NCBI GenBank assembly: GCA_018881555.1
Contig: JACAXG010000007.1
Coordinates: 9,128,935-9,192,934, forward strand
Direction: 5' to 3'
Length of the DNA: 64,000 bases
Source of the DNA: Amblyornis subalaris
Lineage: Eukaryota > Chordata > Aves > Passeriformes > Ptilonorhynchidae
The position numbers were made by a program, and so were the translations under genes. The notes beneath the pieces were generated by a model, which was not told the origin of the DNA, made no database searches, and was given only the letters and a program-made list of their open reading frames with translations. Shown here in pieces: positions 11,270-29,419 of the stretch; the first letter of the stretch is position 1, and each line of letters opens with the position of its first letter.

Positions 11270-14120
11270 GCAAGTCACGTCTGCTGCTGTTCCCTTCGCA
11301 GCTGCCTGATGTCCTTGGTACCTGGCCGTCAGTTCTTAATGTACATCAACACACGCTGATATACAGCCAGGCTGATCTTTGACTCGCCTCTGCAACAGCG
11401 ACACATTTTCTCAACAACAAATTATACTTTGACATTAGAAGGTGGCAATCTGTAATGGATATTGCAATCTGAAGATTGAAAGAGACTATCTGTGATCTTT
11501 GTCCTCAGCCGAGTAAGCTGGAGTCTCTCTTCCCTCCTACATGTTATTTGATTGTGGGACATAACCTTGGGATGTACTAATAATCATTAGTCAGCGTTGA
11601 TGTGTCTGTTACGGGCCTGCCCTGCTCGGGGAGGGAGACGTTCTCTGGAACAGCAGTAAATCAGCAAAACATGCACTTAAATATACAGTAAAATGTGGTT
11701 TGAGACATGGTCCTTCATACATCATGCAACAAAATGCTTTATTGAGAGAGTCACACACACACTAATGAGGAAAGAAGGCTGCTGAGATGAGACCTGCAAA
11801 GGAGGGAGCCGGGAGAGATGCCTGAGCAGCTCCTGGTCCGAAGGAAGTTGTGACTCCCCAAGTCCTTCTCTGCCCTCTCGTAGCCAAGGCGTTGCCTTGG
11901 AGGAGCTGGCAGGAGAGAGGGGAAGGCAAAGGAAGTAAGGGAGCCCTGCAGAGCTATCCAGACTCAATGAGCCTTGAGACCCTGGCAGGGGCAGCGGAAG
12001 GGTCCAGCTTGCCAGGAGGAGTGAGGGGTCTGTTCTGCTGCTCACCAGCTTTGCAGGTCAGATCTCTACTTTTTCATTTGTTTTTGCTGCTAAACAGCTG
12101 TCTTTTTGGAGCTGAATGTTGCAGGAATCATTTGGGCATCTCCTTTTCTTTTTTACAGGCATTTGTCGTTATTATTTAAATCAGAGTGAATAAATAACAC
12201 ATGCATCTGCTGAACGTTTTACTCAATGGGTTCCTGACCTTTCTGCTTTGCCTTCCTTGGTTTGTGTGGTCTTGAGTAGTTGCAGAAACTGTGCCAAAAG
12301 GGCTGGCCAAGCCAGCCAGATTTCATAGTGCCTGAGGCCTCATCCCACGCTGATCTAGGAGAGCCTGAGTGCTCACATCCCTGCTGACCGTGATCGCTGG
12401 GCCCACAGGGCCCTGGGGCTTCTCCTGTGAGTCTTGTCACCCTTTTTAGAGCTGACAAAATCAGTGTATGTCTGGCTTTTTTTGCTTACTAGCAACAATT
12501 CAACCAAGGCAGGAAATATCCACAAGGACTTAACCAAGCTTTGGGTCAACCGTCTTGCTTAGTGCAATCTCTCCATGTTTAGTTATTTCTAAGTTTGTTT
12601 GATTTTTTATTTTTTAATTAGGATAGCTCAAGCATTGCAATGGTATCAGAGGATTTAAGCCATGAGCATTTTCACTTACAAAACTGTGTTTGATGCCTGT
12701 TTGGCTGGTGGGGAGATAGGCTCAGGATAGGTGTGCATTAGCTGCTTTCCACACCTTTGGTCAGTACTTCTGACCCAAAACCATGTCCCTTTGCTGAGGG
12801 ATGACAGCCTGACATGGGCCAAGGATGACTGCAGGCTGAAGTGCTATGTAGGCACTGAGATCCCCACTTCCAGCAGAACATCTGTGACCAACCTAGTCAT
12901 ATACCTAGAGAGGGAAACAAGGCAAGTCTTTCACATGCCTCTCCAGTAAATATTAGAATGGTTTGCACCTTTGTTTTCCTAATTCTGTGATTTTTTCTCA
13001 GTAATCTGTTCCAAGCATAAGCACAGACTAATTTCCATATAAGGCAAGTGACTTAAGGATGGGGGTGTTTGAACGGTTTGCCTTCTAATAAATTAACCAG
13101 TGCTCATGTTTTTAACAGGCTAAAGAAGAGATTAGANTCCCATCCCTCTTTGTCATGGCAACTACAATAAACGGAACATCACTCGGAAATCAAGAAAAAA
13201 ACACAAGCACTTTAGGTCTCAGCCAAGAGAGCCACAAAGTAGCAAAACTCATTAATAATTCAGGAGCTGTATCCTTCAGAGCTCACCATTACTGGTCTTA
13301 CTAATAATGATACTGGAGCACATAAATTTAACAGAAGGCAGAGTTTGGCAGAAGGCAGAATCGTGNTGAAGTGCCGCTATCCTAATCAAACATCTCCATG
13401 AGGCTTTCCCTTGCTCTGGTCAGCCTGGCAGGAAGCAGTGCTGGGTTGTGGGGAAAGAGCTGAGGAGAGGCAGGTTATGGTTTTATAGCCATAGCAGTCT
13501 GGTAACATTAAACCTAGAGAGATGGTGAAAGGAGGCCATAGGTATTTGTAATTTATTCATAAACAGCTATGCCATCATAAGAAACTTTTTAAAATAATAT
13601 GTGATAGTTCTTTAAATATTTAAGAGTTTGTTGACCTATTTTCTCAGTTAATTAGGATTTTTTTTGGCTGCATTAACAATGACTTGAATGCAGTCTGTTT
13701 TAGTCTCTATACAGTTCAGCCACACTGGATTACAGAAACATGATTTCTTTCTAAGGCACATGACACAGGAGAGGAATGCCATTGTAAGTGCCTAGATGCG
13801 TGCTTACAAACCTGGAGACTTACTAGTAGGTAGGGCATAAGCTCAACTTAGTAAATATAAAACCATTCACCTAATATCCNTCTGAGTCCTAAAACAAACA
13901 TCTTTTCAATTACAGCACTACCCTTGGTTTTTCTGCAGCAAAGGGCCATGGTGCAGTCGCCCTTCTCTTCAAAGTGCAGTGGTTAAGAGCATCAAGCTCA
14001 TCTCTGCAAGCTGCATTTGTAAGTACACTTCTTTTCTTACTCATTTATTTCGCCCAGGGCTCACTAGGCCTAGAAGTGAACCTGACAGAAATTTGGCCAT
14101 GTGTGCAGCACAAATGTCAC
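11270..14120. other. Intergenic sequence, minus-strand poly(A) signal at 11738-11743
   Basis: Mostly AT-rich sequence without a supported gene. TTTATT at 11738-11743 reads AATAAA on the minus strand and could be a distal poly(A) site for REELD1 or for the unnamed minus-strand open segment at 14.1-14.6 kb. Nothing else stands out. Confidence 0.4.
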
Positions 14121-14123
14121 TGA

Positions 14124-14570
14124 TCACAGTGCAGCGGTGTGGTCAGAATCCAGCTCTTTCTGNGCGCCAATAGAAGGTACTATTACCGAAAGATGCACTG
14201 TGTACATCACGCTGGGGTTGGAGCAGGAGAACTCATCTCTGTCCCTCCTGTCTCCTCTGAAGTGAATGGCGAGGTAAAGGAGGATGTGAGAGCAGGGCTT
14301 TGACTGAATATCCAGCATGTAGTTGGAGATAGCCACAGGCCCTCCTGACGGAAGGGAAGTTGTCACCAGGAAGGCTGTGTGAACCATCAAGGTCCCTTTG
14401 TTATCTGCTTGGCTCAGGGGGGATTGCTGTGGGCTGTGAATTAAACTGCAGCAACAAAACATGAGTCTGTCCCCCACTACACAGCCTGGGGACCATCTGA
14501 GCTGATCCACCCTAGAAAAGGACACCAGAAGGGTCAATTCCTGCTCTCTGAAAGGCTCTAAAACNTCCAC
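14124..14570 (-). other. Unrecognised coding-like open segment
   Basis: The minus strand is open for about 148 codons, and the part from about 14460 to 14180 has the feel of real coding sequence. Third positions are GC-rich and the residues are well mixed (for example LSQADNKGTLMVHTAF and SNYMLDIQSKPCSHILL), unlike the AT-rich surroundings. A pyrimidine-rich stretch ending 'ttgctgcag' near 14452 could be a splice acceptor; no strong donor is visible at the other end. I do not recognise the family. It lies downstream of REELD1 on the same strand, so it could be an alternative 3' exon, a separate gene, a pseudogene piece or chance. Confidence 0.3.
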
Positions 14571-14908
14571 CTCAAGAGGATAGTTATCAGGACTATTTCT
14601 GGCTCTTTTAAAGCTGCAGTAAAATAAGCCTTTACCCCTGCTGTTGTCACCTCTCTTTCTTAGGAGGTGTCCAGGATGATGCTGTTTNCCAAAGGTTGCT
14701 TTAGCGGCCTCCTGCAGAAACCCACATGGTCAGAGAGAAGTTTGCACAAACTCAGAGCACAAGGATGCTATTAACTGCCCACACAGCCCTTGCAGGGCAC
14801 GTCCAAAGTGACCTGGGAAGGTACTTCTCAGTCCGTGTTTCTGCACAGTGTCACTGAGCTGACTGAAAGTAAAAGACTAAGTAAAAGCTGGCTGTCAGGC
14901 TTCAACAA

Positions 14909-14971
14909 GCTTCCTCATCAGGTGCAAATGGACAGGAAAGATTCTCTTCCATTTGCACCTGATGAGGAGGC
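14909..14971. repeat. 63-nt near-perfect hairpin (inverted repeat)
   Basis: The arms 14909-14932 and 14948-14971 are reverse complements over 24 positions with only one G/T wobble; the core 'cctcatcaggtgcaaatgga' pairs perfectly with 'tccatttgcacctgatgagg'. The loop is 15 bases. The stem is longer and cleaner than chance would give. Possible meanings are a microRNA-like precursor, the fold-back end of a small transposon, or a template-switch mutation. Confidence 0.85.
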
Positions 14972-15071
14972 ATGTTTCTGCCCCAAAAGCTGGTATCTGC
15001 CATGCTGTGTTTCACTCCCATGGATCAATTCAGCGTTCTTGGGATCAATGTTCTCCACTAATGAGTTGTTT

Positions 15072-15077
15072 TTTATT
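15072..15077 (-). terminator. Candidate REELD1 poly(A) signal
   Basis: TTTATT on the plus strand reads AATAAA on the minus strand, about 420 bases after the REELD1 stop codon. It is the nearest canonical signal, but its use cannot be shown from sequence; another lies at 11738. Confidence 0.4.
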
Positions 15078-15496
15078 TTCAAATTGAAACTTAAAATCTA
15101 CTGGCAAATATTTTGTCATCTGATAGTTACCAAGTGCGCAGAGTCAAACCTGTAAGCTCCTACATGAGAATGGTTGGGTTTATATCAGGGGCTTGTTGTT
15201 CCTAGAAAGAAATATAACACTAGAAACTTTTTTTNTGAGATTAAACAGGAGTCAATACCACAGTGCAGAGGAAGAATTTCTATATTTGGCTACACCCTTA
15301 AGGCAACAGAGGAAGCGTATGTCATTGCTGCAGTGACAGCTAATGAGCAGATATACAATATTAATTGCAGTAAGTGTAACACACTGAGCAATCTATCAAC
15401 TTCTATTTTCTCAGCAGCTGTAGTTTAGATACTTTTGACTAACACCTCTGTCTGAACTGGCTGCTTTGTTTGCCTATGTGGTGGCACACAGAGGAA

Positions 15497-22920
<7,424 letters not shown>

Positions 22921-24240
22921 CCTACAGCACAAAACAACGTGGAGCTTCACTTCAAAGCAGTGGCTTCCCGAATGGTGCCNTTGATTTATCTGATCTCCGG
23001 AGCCACCCTCCTCACTGGCTTTAAACAAAAGGGNATAAACGGTCTCTGTGGTACCTGGAGCCACTTTGGGAATCCACAGCATTCACATTTGGAAGTAAAT
23101 TGTTAAGGCTGGGAGAGGGAGGAGGCCCCCCAAGAGGATGCATTCCTTGTGAAGTTGCCCACGGAGGGAGCGGTCGACNAAGATTTGCTCTAAAAAGTCT
23201 TGTGGGCTTTAGGAGGAGGAGCAGGCTCTGTACAGCCACACTCAGCACCCTCCACCATTCCCAGCCCAAATTTACAGCCTGATCAATGCGGGAAACATCT
23301 GCCCTTAGACCTGCAGAGCTGNTGCAGGTCCCATCACTTGTGGGGCTGGTGCCCAGGGCAGAGCCTGTCCCTGCCCGCAGTCGCAGAGCCGTGTCCCTGC
23401 AGTGACAGCACAAAGCACATTTCCGGATTAACCAGAGTATTGTGCTATTCTGATTGTTCAAAATGCACTTTTGAAAGTGAAGCTGAAGNATAAGTGTGTG
23501 GTATTTATTGTAGGGGATATTGTAAGGCGGGTCGTTCTGATTTTAATGTAGTGCTTTCTAACACGTTCTTTTCAAAATGCAGCTTTTTCTGCCTTAGATG
23601 TCATTACACTTAGTCAATAAGTAAATGTAAATAAATCAGAGGAAACAGAGGCTGAGGAGGCCTAGTTTACACCTCCCTCTCTAGCACTTGTGAAACTTGC
23701 CAGCTGACTAATGAACCACCACTGCACACGAAACGGTTCGTGCCCAGCCTGAAGCAGCAAGCAGATGGATCCAGTTTAACCTTCCACAGCCAAGCATCCT
23801 GCCACTCCAACTAGTTATGTGCCAGAAGATGCTCGTAGGAGTCACGGGAGCCTTTGCTAAATATCCCAGCCCTGATGGACCAGCGGCAGGATGCCTCCAC
23901 CTCCGGGAGCCAGCCTCCCGTCTGGGCACAACTAAACCTCCCTTGCTGGGTAAGATTTCTCGCAGGAGCTCATGGAAGTAGCCCCGAGGAGCAGCTCTTT
24001 CCCTTANGTGTTCCCCCGGCTGTGGCGTTTCCCATCCCAGCCCCAGCCTCCCTCCTGTGCCCATCCCCGCAGGGCTGCACCGCTCTGCNCCCCGGGGCTG
24101 CCCGGGCTCAGGCTGGCGGTGCCGCCGGCGCTTACCTTGGGACACGTTCGCTGCCGGGCTCGCTGCCACCACTGCCCTGCCAGCCTGCCGGAGACCCATC
24201 CTTTCAGGGACCTTCCTCGCCTGCTCCTCTAATGGGAAGC
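22921..24240 (-). promoter_or_regulatory. REELD1 5' UTR exon and promoter region
   Basis: An ideal donor (CCAAG/GTAAGC on the minus strand) ends a candidate first exon at 24136, and an acceptor (GCTGTAG/G) opens exon 2 one base before the REELD1 ATG. The region above 24136 is GC-rich with scattered CpGs, fitting a promoter. Exon 1 holds an ATG at 24199 that is out of frame with the Reeler start, so it would be an upstream ORF if transcribed. The transcription start is not defined. Confidence 0.55.
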
Positions 24241-24352
24241 GCAGCAGCTGTTACTACTAATACCCACCACCCACGGCAGCTCTCTGCCAGTGCCCAAATC
24301 CTGCTTTAATCATATTAGTTTTTTTTCTCCACGTCCCACCCCTTTCCCTTTT

Positions 24353-24377
24353 TGTGTGTATGTGTGTGTGTGTGTGT
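24353..24377. repeat. (TG)n microsatellite
   Basis: A short TG dinucleotide run just upstream of the REELD1 first exon region. Confidence 0.9.
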
Positions 24378-24788
24378 TAAATCTTCATGCTTCTTCAATG
24401 AAAAAAAAGACAACTAGCAGGGATGGGGGCCCCCCCAGCAAATCATGGGGTTTGTGTGGGACACCCTGAAACTCCTTTGCAGAGGTGCAGGATGACCAGA
24501 CTTTTTCTTCCCTGTTACCCTCCCCACACACACATCCCCCCTTCCATGCTGAAGCGAAGCAAAGCTACATCAGCTCCCTCCATGACCCCCGAGCAGTGCA
24601 CCCTGTCTCTCACGCTTACATGGGATTAATTTTAGCAGTAAAAGCAGAATTTTGCTACAAAGGTTGGGAAGGTTCGTCCCATATGCCAGCCTTGTCAGAA
24701 GAAGCCATCAACACCCCACAAATCCCCCGAAGCTGGCACAGGGGACTAAACATCAGATAAGTGTGACTGTCCGCCGGCACATGAGCTG

Positions 24789-24796
24789 TATTTAAG
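24789..24796 (+). promoter_or_regulatory. TATA-like box for a possible plus-strand transcript
   Basis: TATTTAAG lies in a GC-richer stretch about 650 bp from the REELD1 first exon, on the opposite strand. A start near 24820 would place it 430 bp before the signal-peptide-like ATG at 25251. This is a pattern match only. Confidence 0.25.
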
Positions 24797-25250
24797 TCCA
24801 GGCTGTCAGCGCTGCTCCTTGCCCGAGCTTTGCTGCGGCTGTGCTGACAGGCAGTTGCAGAGCTGATCCTGTCCCTGGGCATCGCAGCTCCTCAGATCCA
24901 CCTCATCACTGCAGACTGTCCTGGTGATCGGGACTCTCTGCCGACCCTGGCCACTGTCACCAGGCTTGCCCTGGTCACTGCCAGTGGCTCATTTCTGCCA
25001 GTGGTGCCTTNTATTTAATCTTGCTTGGGATCTGACCAGTGTGGGAGTCTGTCTGGAATGGGCATCCTGGTGACCTCTGCCTAGGGCACCCCCCAAAAAC
25101 TGGGGCAAGCTTGAAGGTGCTGCACTTATTAGTGCTGTTCCCATCAGCCCGCCCTGCTCTACAGCCTGTCCTTTAGAAGAGACAAGACCCTGGGCTGGAG
25201 CTGAGGTTCTGCTGCAGACAGCCCAGCTCTCAAGTGTTTAACTGGTTAGA

Positions 25251-25342
25251 ATGCATGGAAACTGGTGGTACTGGACTTTCATCAGTCTGCTCTCCTCTGC
25301 ATTTGAAAGAGGCCTGAAAATCACCGAATTGCAAGATATAAT
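25251..25342 (+). other. Candidate first coding exon of an unnamed small gene
   Basis: An ATG opens a 30-residue frame starting MHGNWWYWTFISLLSSAFER, hydrophobic enough to be a signal peptide, and runs into a near-consensus donor (ATAAT/GTAAGT). Its phase (two bases left over) fits the open tail at 29041 and also a second open tail at 28297-28399, which begins after a good pyrimidine-rich acceptor and ends EPEDLIGKSYPEGL. I do not recognise the product. Real coding status is uncertain. Confidence 0.25.
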
Positions 25343-26127
25343 GTAAGTCTTGTAGTCTTCTTTCCTTTTGTCAGCGGAAGCAGAGCACAGTTTAGGGGAA
25401 GGGAATACAAGTTTGCATTATTTGCTTCTGTTCCAGTTTGTAATTGCCCATACTTCAGATACAAAAGAGAATACCTTTATGCTATATTGATGACTAATCC
25501 TTTCTTGAATCCAGCCAGTCTCTTATGGCTTTTCCTTCCTAACTTACTCCTAAGCTAAAGCATCCCTTGCTTATAACGAAGCAGCAGCTCCAGATTCTGA
25601 CAATCAAGGAGAAATGCCAAACACATCGCAGCCATTCTGGCCAGGTCTGAAAACCAGTATTCCATGTGGGTGTGGGTCTTTGCATCACAGCACGGTGTTA
25701 CAGCATTGCATGGTCTTCTCCAGCTGCTGTCATGGAGTGGGCACATGATTTCATTACGCCAGCTCCAGTGGGGACCATTTCTCCACCGACTTTCCCCTGA
25801 AAAAGAGGGAAAAGCAGCCAGGGGGCCCTGAAACAGCAGCGTTGGGTGTTTCCTGGAGCGCCATGCAAAGCTATTGGGCAAAGAGGCTCAAACAGGTGAG
25901 ACACAGATCCAACCGATCCAACCCTGTAACGGTATGGGATCTGGGGCAGTGTTGAACTGTNCAAGCTCACTTCCAAGGCTGCAGCAGCCTCTGGGAGGGC
26001 AGGACATGCTGCTGTTNGCAGGTTTAGCAGGAGCAGTCAGCAGAGCTGCAGGGTGCTGCCTCGACAGTGTTAATTGCTGGCCTGATCTGAATTACAGCCT
26101 TACACAGCCATCATCCTCAGTGCCTGC

Positions 26128-26733
26128 TCTCAAGCACAGGAACTTAGTGACTTCAAAGCTGCACTCAAACCAAATGTCACAACCATCTCCTCCTCAGAGA
26201 TGGAAAAAGCCTGTCACAGTCATTACCGTGACACAAGCACCTACCAGCAGCCTCGAACTGCTCATTCAAATGCCAAGTGACAGGCAGATGTTTCCAGTAA
26301 GAAATACAGCCCTCTCGGAGCCTCTGGTTGCATCACCCACCAGGACAGCATTGCCTCAGCCTTCTCTGGCCAGGGCTGTGACCTGCTGCAGTCACTGGAG
26401 CTCAGCCGGGCTCTGCGCATCGCTNNGACCATGGGGCCCAGACAGACCACGTGGCACTGCTGGAACTGGAGAGGGGTTTGCCTTTTTCCTGCCCTGAATG
26501 TCTTCGTTAGTAGGAAGCTGGCAAGGAGAAGGNGACATAANACAACTTACACCCTGCCTGTTGTTTTCCCANCAGCGTTTGTGTAGTGGATTTCTAGAAG
26601 AAAAAAACCAGCAAACCATAGCTGGGAATTTAAAATAGCGCTNGGGAAAACTCTGTAATACCTTGATAACTAAGATAGATTATAAACCATGTAACTTCAA
26701 ATNTCATTCCTGAGGTGCACAGAAGGATTATAA
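26128..26733 (+). repeat. Duplicated ~610-bp segment, copy 2
   Basis: Same segment and orientation as 10263-10883. Borders are sharp: before 'tctcaagcacagg' and after 'aaggattataa' the flanks are unrelated. Copy 2 has a shorter A-run and lacks nine bases ('gtgcatgtt') present in copy 1. It carries six N positions, including an adjacent pair at 26425-26426 over a CpG in copy 1, consistent with merged paralogous or heterozygous reads. It contains a partly open frame shared with copy 1 but no recognisable protein. Confidence 0.85.
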
Positions 26734-26739
26734 ACCCAG

Positions 26740-28290
26740 TAATGTTGCAGGCTCTTTGATGCAGAAACTACATCCTTCTTGGAGATTGCTTCTACATCTC
26801 CACATCACTGGGGCATTCAACAGATGTGGAGAAGCTGCAGTGGAGATCCGTATGTAATATGGGCATGGACGTAAGAAACTCAGAGCTGACACTCCAGACC
26901 AAGCTAGTTGCTCCACTGACAGGCTGAGAAATACTTTGCTGCTGCAAAATAATAAGGGTTTTAATGAATTAGAAGTCCTTCCTGGTCAGCTGGAGGCCAC
27001 CTGAGTCCTGTGAACAAAGTGTGATGGGGCTTAGGGAAGCGTGGGCAGGTTGATCAGGTAGAGAGCTTGATGGTGGCAACAGCCGAGTCNAGATCACAAG
27101 GAACTGATCATTAAACCAGCAAAGCCAGCAGCACCACCTTATTTAAGAATATTTCACGTCATCTTTAAAACAAAGAGCAGTGGCCAACTGCGGGATGAGT
27201 GGTTAAAACTCATGGTAGTCCCCCAGGGAGAATGATGTCTACAAACTGGCATCTGAGGGTTGACCTGTGCATGTCTGTGCCTCTGTGTTTGGGGACACCA
27301 GGATGTTTTTCTGATGCTAGTTAGGCAGACAGTTGGCAAAAGTACTGGCAGGTCCTTCCCCTTTTATCCAGTTGTCTATTCTTGCTGTTCATCTGCCACA
27401 CTTACTGAAGTGTGACAGTGATTAAAATGTTACTGCTGGGAATTAACTGGCACATAGACACGCATGCAACATATAATGTGAACCTTTTTCCCTTAAAAAT
27501 TCAAACCAAAATAACCCTTTATTTTATTTGGTAAGTACTGGAACCTGCACAGTTGTTCTGCACTAAAGGAGGGATTTGAGGAGTGAGGGGAGGAGAGAGA
27601 GAGAGAGAGAGAGGGAGAGAGTGGAGGTGTCTTTCTGGACCTCAGTAAGCAAGGGCTAGCAACAAGTGGCTAATGGTTGCTTTACTAAGACTGAGTAAGA
27701 TGAGGAATACAGACAGCAGGTAAAATGAANGTGCCCTCAGATNCTGGGCACCCCACATTCATGTAGCATCAGTCAGAGCCCACTGATGGCTTTTCCCACA
27801 GTGCACTGCACAGAGCAGATGCAAACTGTGGAGAGCTGCTCTCCCTTTTCGTCACTTGAGCTACTTTANAATTTCTGTACACAAAACCAACCCTCTGCTC
27901 TAAAGGATGTTCTCTTGTTGCTGCTCTGTTAGATAAAGGCAAGGCCAGGCAGGTGGTGTGATCGTGGTACTGAGTGGGAGCTGCCCGTGAGCTCCATTAG
28001 GGTGACCTGTCAGAGGTGTCCTGTGGCCAAGGGGTCCCTCAGTCAGGTTCAATACAGCAGCCGAGGAAACCTCCCCTCCCATCTGATTTCAGGCCTTGGA
28101 GAACAGTTTGGCACAGGAATCCAAGACTTTGAACCTGCTGACTCCACAGCCTGCTCATTTTCAAAACCAGCACGGGGCTGGAGCTGGCCACGGGTGTGAG
28201 TTGGGATATTAAAGATCAGGCATTGCTCTGGTACCATCAGTCAAACGTTGGAAGGCTGTCTCTTTGCAAACACTTTCATGCTTTCTTATC
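26740..28290. other. Intergenic sequence with (GA)n microsatellite at 27591-27613
   Basis: No supported gene. A GA-dinucleotide tract lies at 27591-27613. The rest is mixed sequence with short open frames only. Confidence 0.5.
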
Positions 28291-28567
28291 TCCCAGGAAC
28301 AACACAGCTGAAATGTGCAGCTGTGGGGCACAGCTGGTTTTCAGAGCTGGGAAAGAGCCTGAGGACTTAATTGGCAAGTCATACCCAGAAGGGCTCTGAG
28401 CAGCTGTTGTGTTATTGTAACATCATGAAAAAGAGAGAAAGAACTCAAATAAATGATGTCCACAGTGGTTTGCACTAGATTCCCTTTGAACTAGGAACCA
28501 GGTGGAAACAAACTGTAAAACTGAGTGGTCATCAGTGTATATGCCTTTAAGACAAATCCTTCCTAGC

Positions 28568-28640
28568 ATGCTCTGCTTCCCTTATATAGGGGCACTCCAG
28601 GCTTTAGTAGTAACCTGGCTTTTGGCTGCTCCACCACACG
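28568..28640 (+). other. Second signal-peptide-like open segment with splice donor
   Basis: An ATG opens MLCFPYIGALQALVVTWLLA, strongly hydrophobic and ending APPHG, followed at once by a consensus donor (CACG/GTGAGT). Its phase leads into a different frame of the exon at 29041 (reading ISMSLILKWNGFIPRY) rather than the acidic frame. It could be an alternative start of the same transcript or chance. Confidence 0.2.
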
Positions 28641-29040
28641 GTGAGTACTTACCTCTTTCTTTCAGACCTTCTTTCTCTAGTTTCCATGGGATATGCTGTA
28701 CTGCTGCTCCCAGCCAGGCATTGGTTTATGGAGATGTGGCTCAGTTTGGCTTTTCAAGCACAAGAAACTTATGCTGGATGTGGGGATGTAGCATATTCAC
28801 AGTCTATCTGTGACCTGAACGTGTAGTTAAGGGTGAGGCAGTGGTTGAATGGCCATGGTTTTGTGATGTGATCTCATTGCATAAAAGCACCAACTGTCTA
28901 NATGAGTGCAGCTTTAGTCTTTGAAATTCGGTAATTTTTGTCTGTTAGTTTTGGATTAGTTAATTTTGGGCACATTCTCCTAAGAAAAGTGATGGACAAA
29001 TGCTTGCAGGTTGTTTAAGGCATTAATGTTTCATTGTCAG

Positions 29041-29167
29041 CTCNGATCTCGATGAGCTTGATCCTCAAGTGGAACGGTTTTATACCCAGGTACTGGGGCA
29101 AGAGCATCAGGATCTGGTAATTGAGGTGATACGAGCACTAGGATCTCATGCTGTCTTTTGTGAATGA
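29041..29167 (+). other. Candidate 3'-terminal coding exon of an unnamed gene
   Basis: After an acceptor ('tttcattgtcag') a frame runs 41 codons to TGA with a strikingly protein-like, acidic and amphipathic composition (DLDELDPQVERFYTQVLGQE, then a helix-like LVIEVIRALGSHAVFCE). Two AATAAA signals follow at 29390 and 29413. The frame is closed immediately upstream, so it must be spliced if real. Joined to 25251-25342 the frame stays open for about 72 residues. No family is recognised. It would run convergent with LSM6. Confidence 0.3.
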
Positions 29168-29419
29168 AGGTATATTTTGTTAGTAAGAGTGTATTTGTAT
29201 CTCCCAATGGGATAAAGACTTGATAAATTAGGCTGAGTCATCGAGACTTTGTGAAATAGACCTTTCTACGTTGATGTTTACATACATACATAATGTGATG
29301 CAACTCTGGATAGAATTCCATGTGCACCTCTGAAAGCTGTTGATTTACTTGCAAATGGAATGTTGTCCTACATAATATAAGCAAGTCAAAATAAAATCTA
29401 AAAGATAAGTAGAATAAAT

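Noticed and set aside
25251..29167. Assignment of the small candidate gene to a cytokine or peptide-hormone family
   Set aside because: Helix-like composition and leader sequence are suggestive, but no family motif is visible; naming it would be guesswork.
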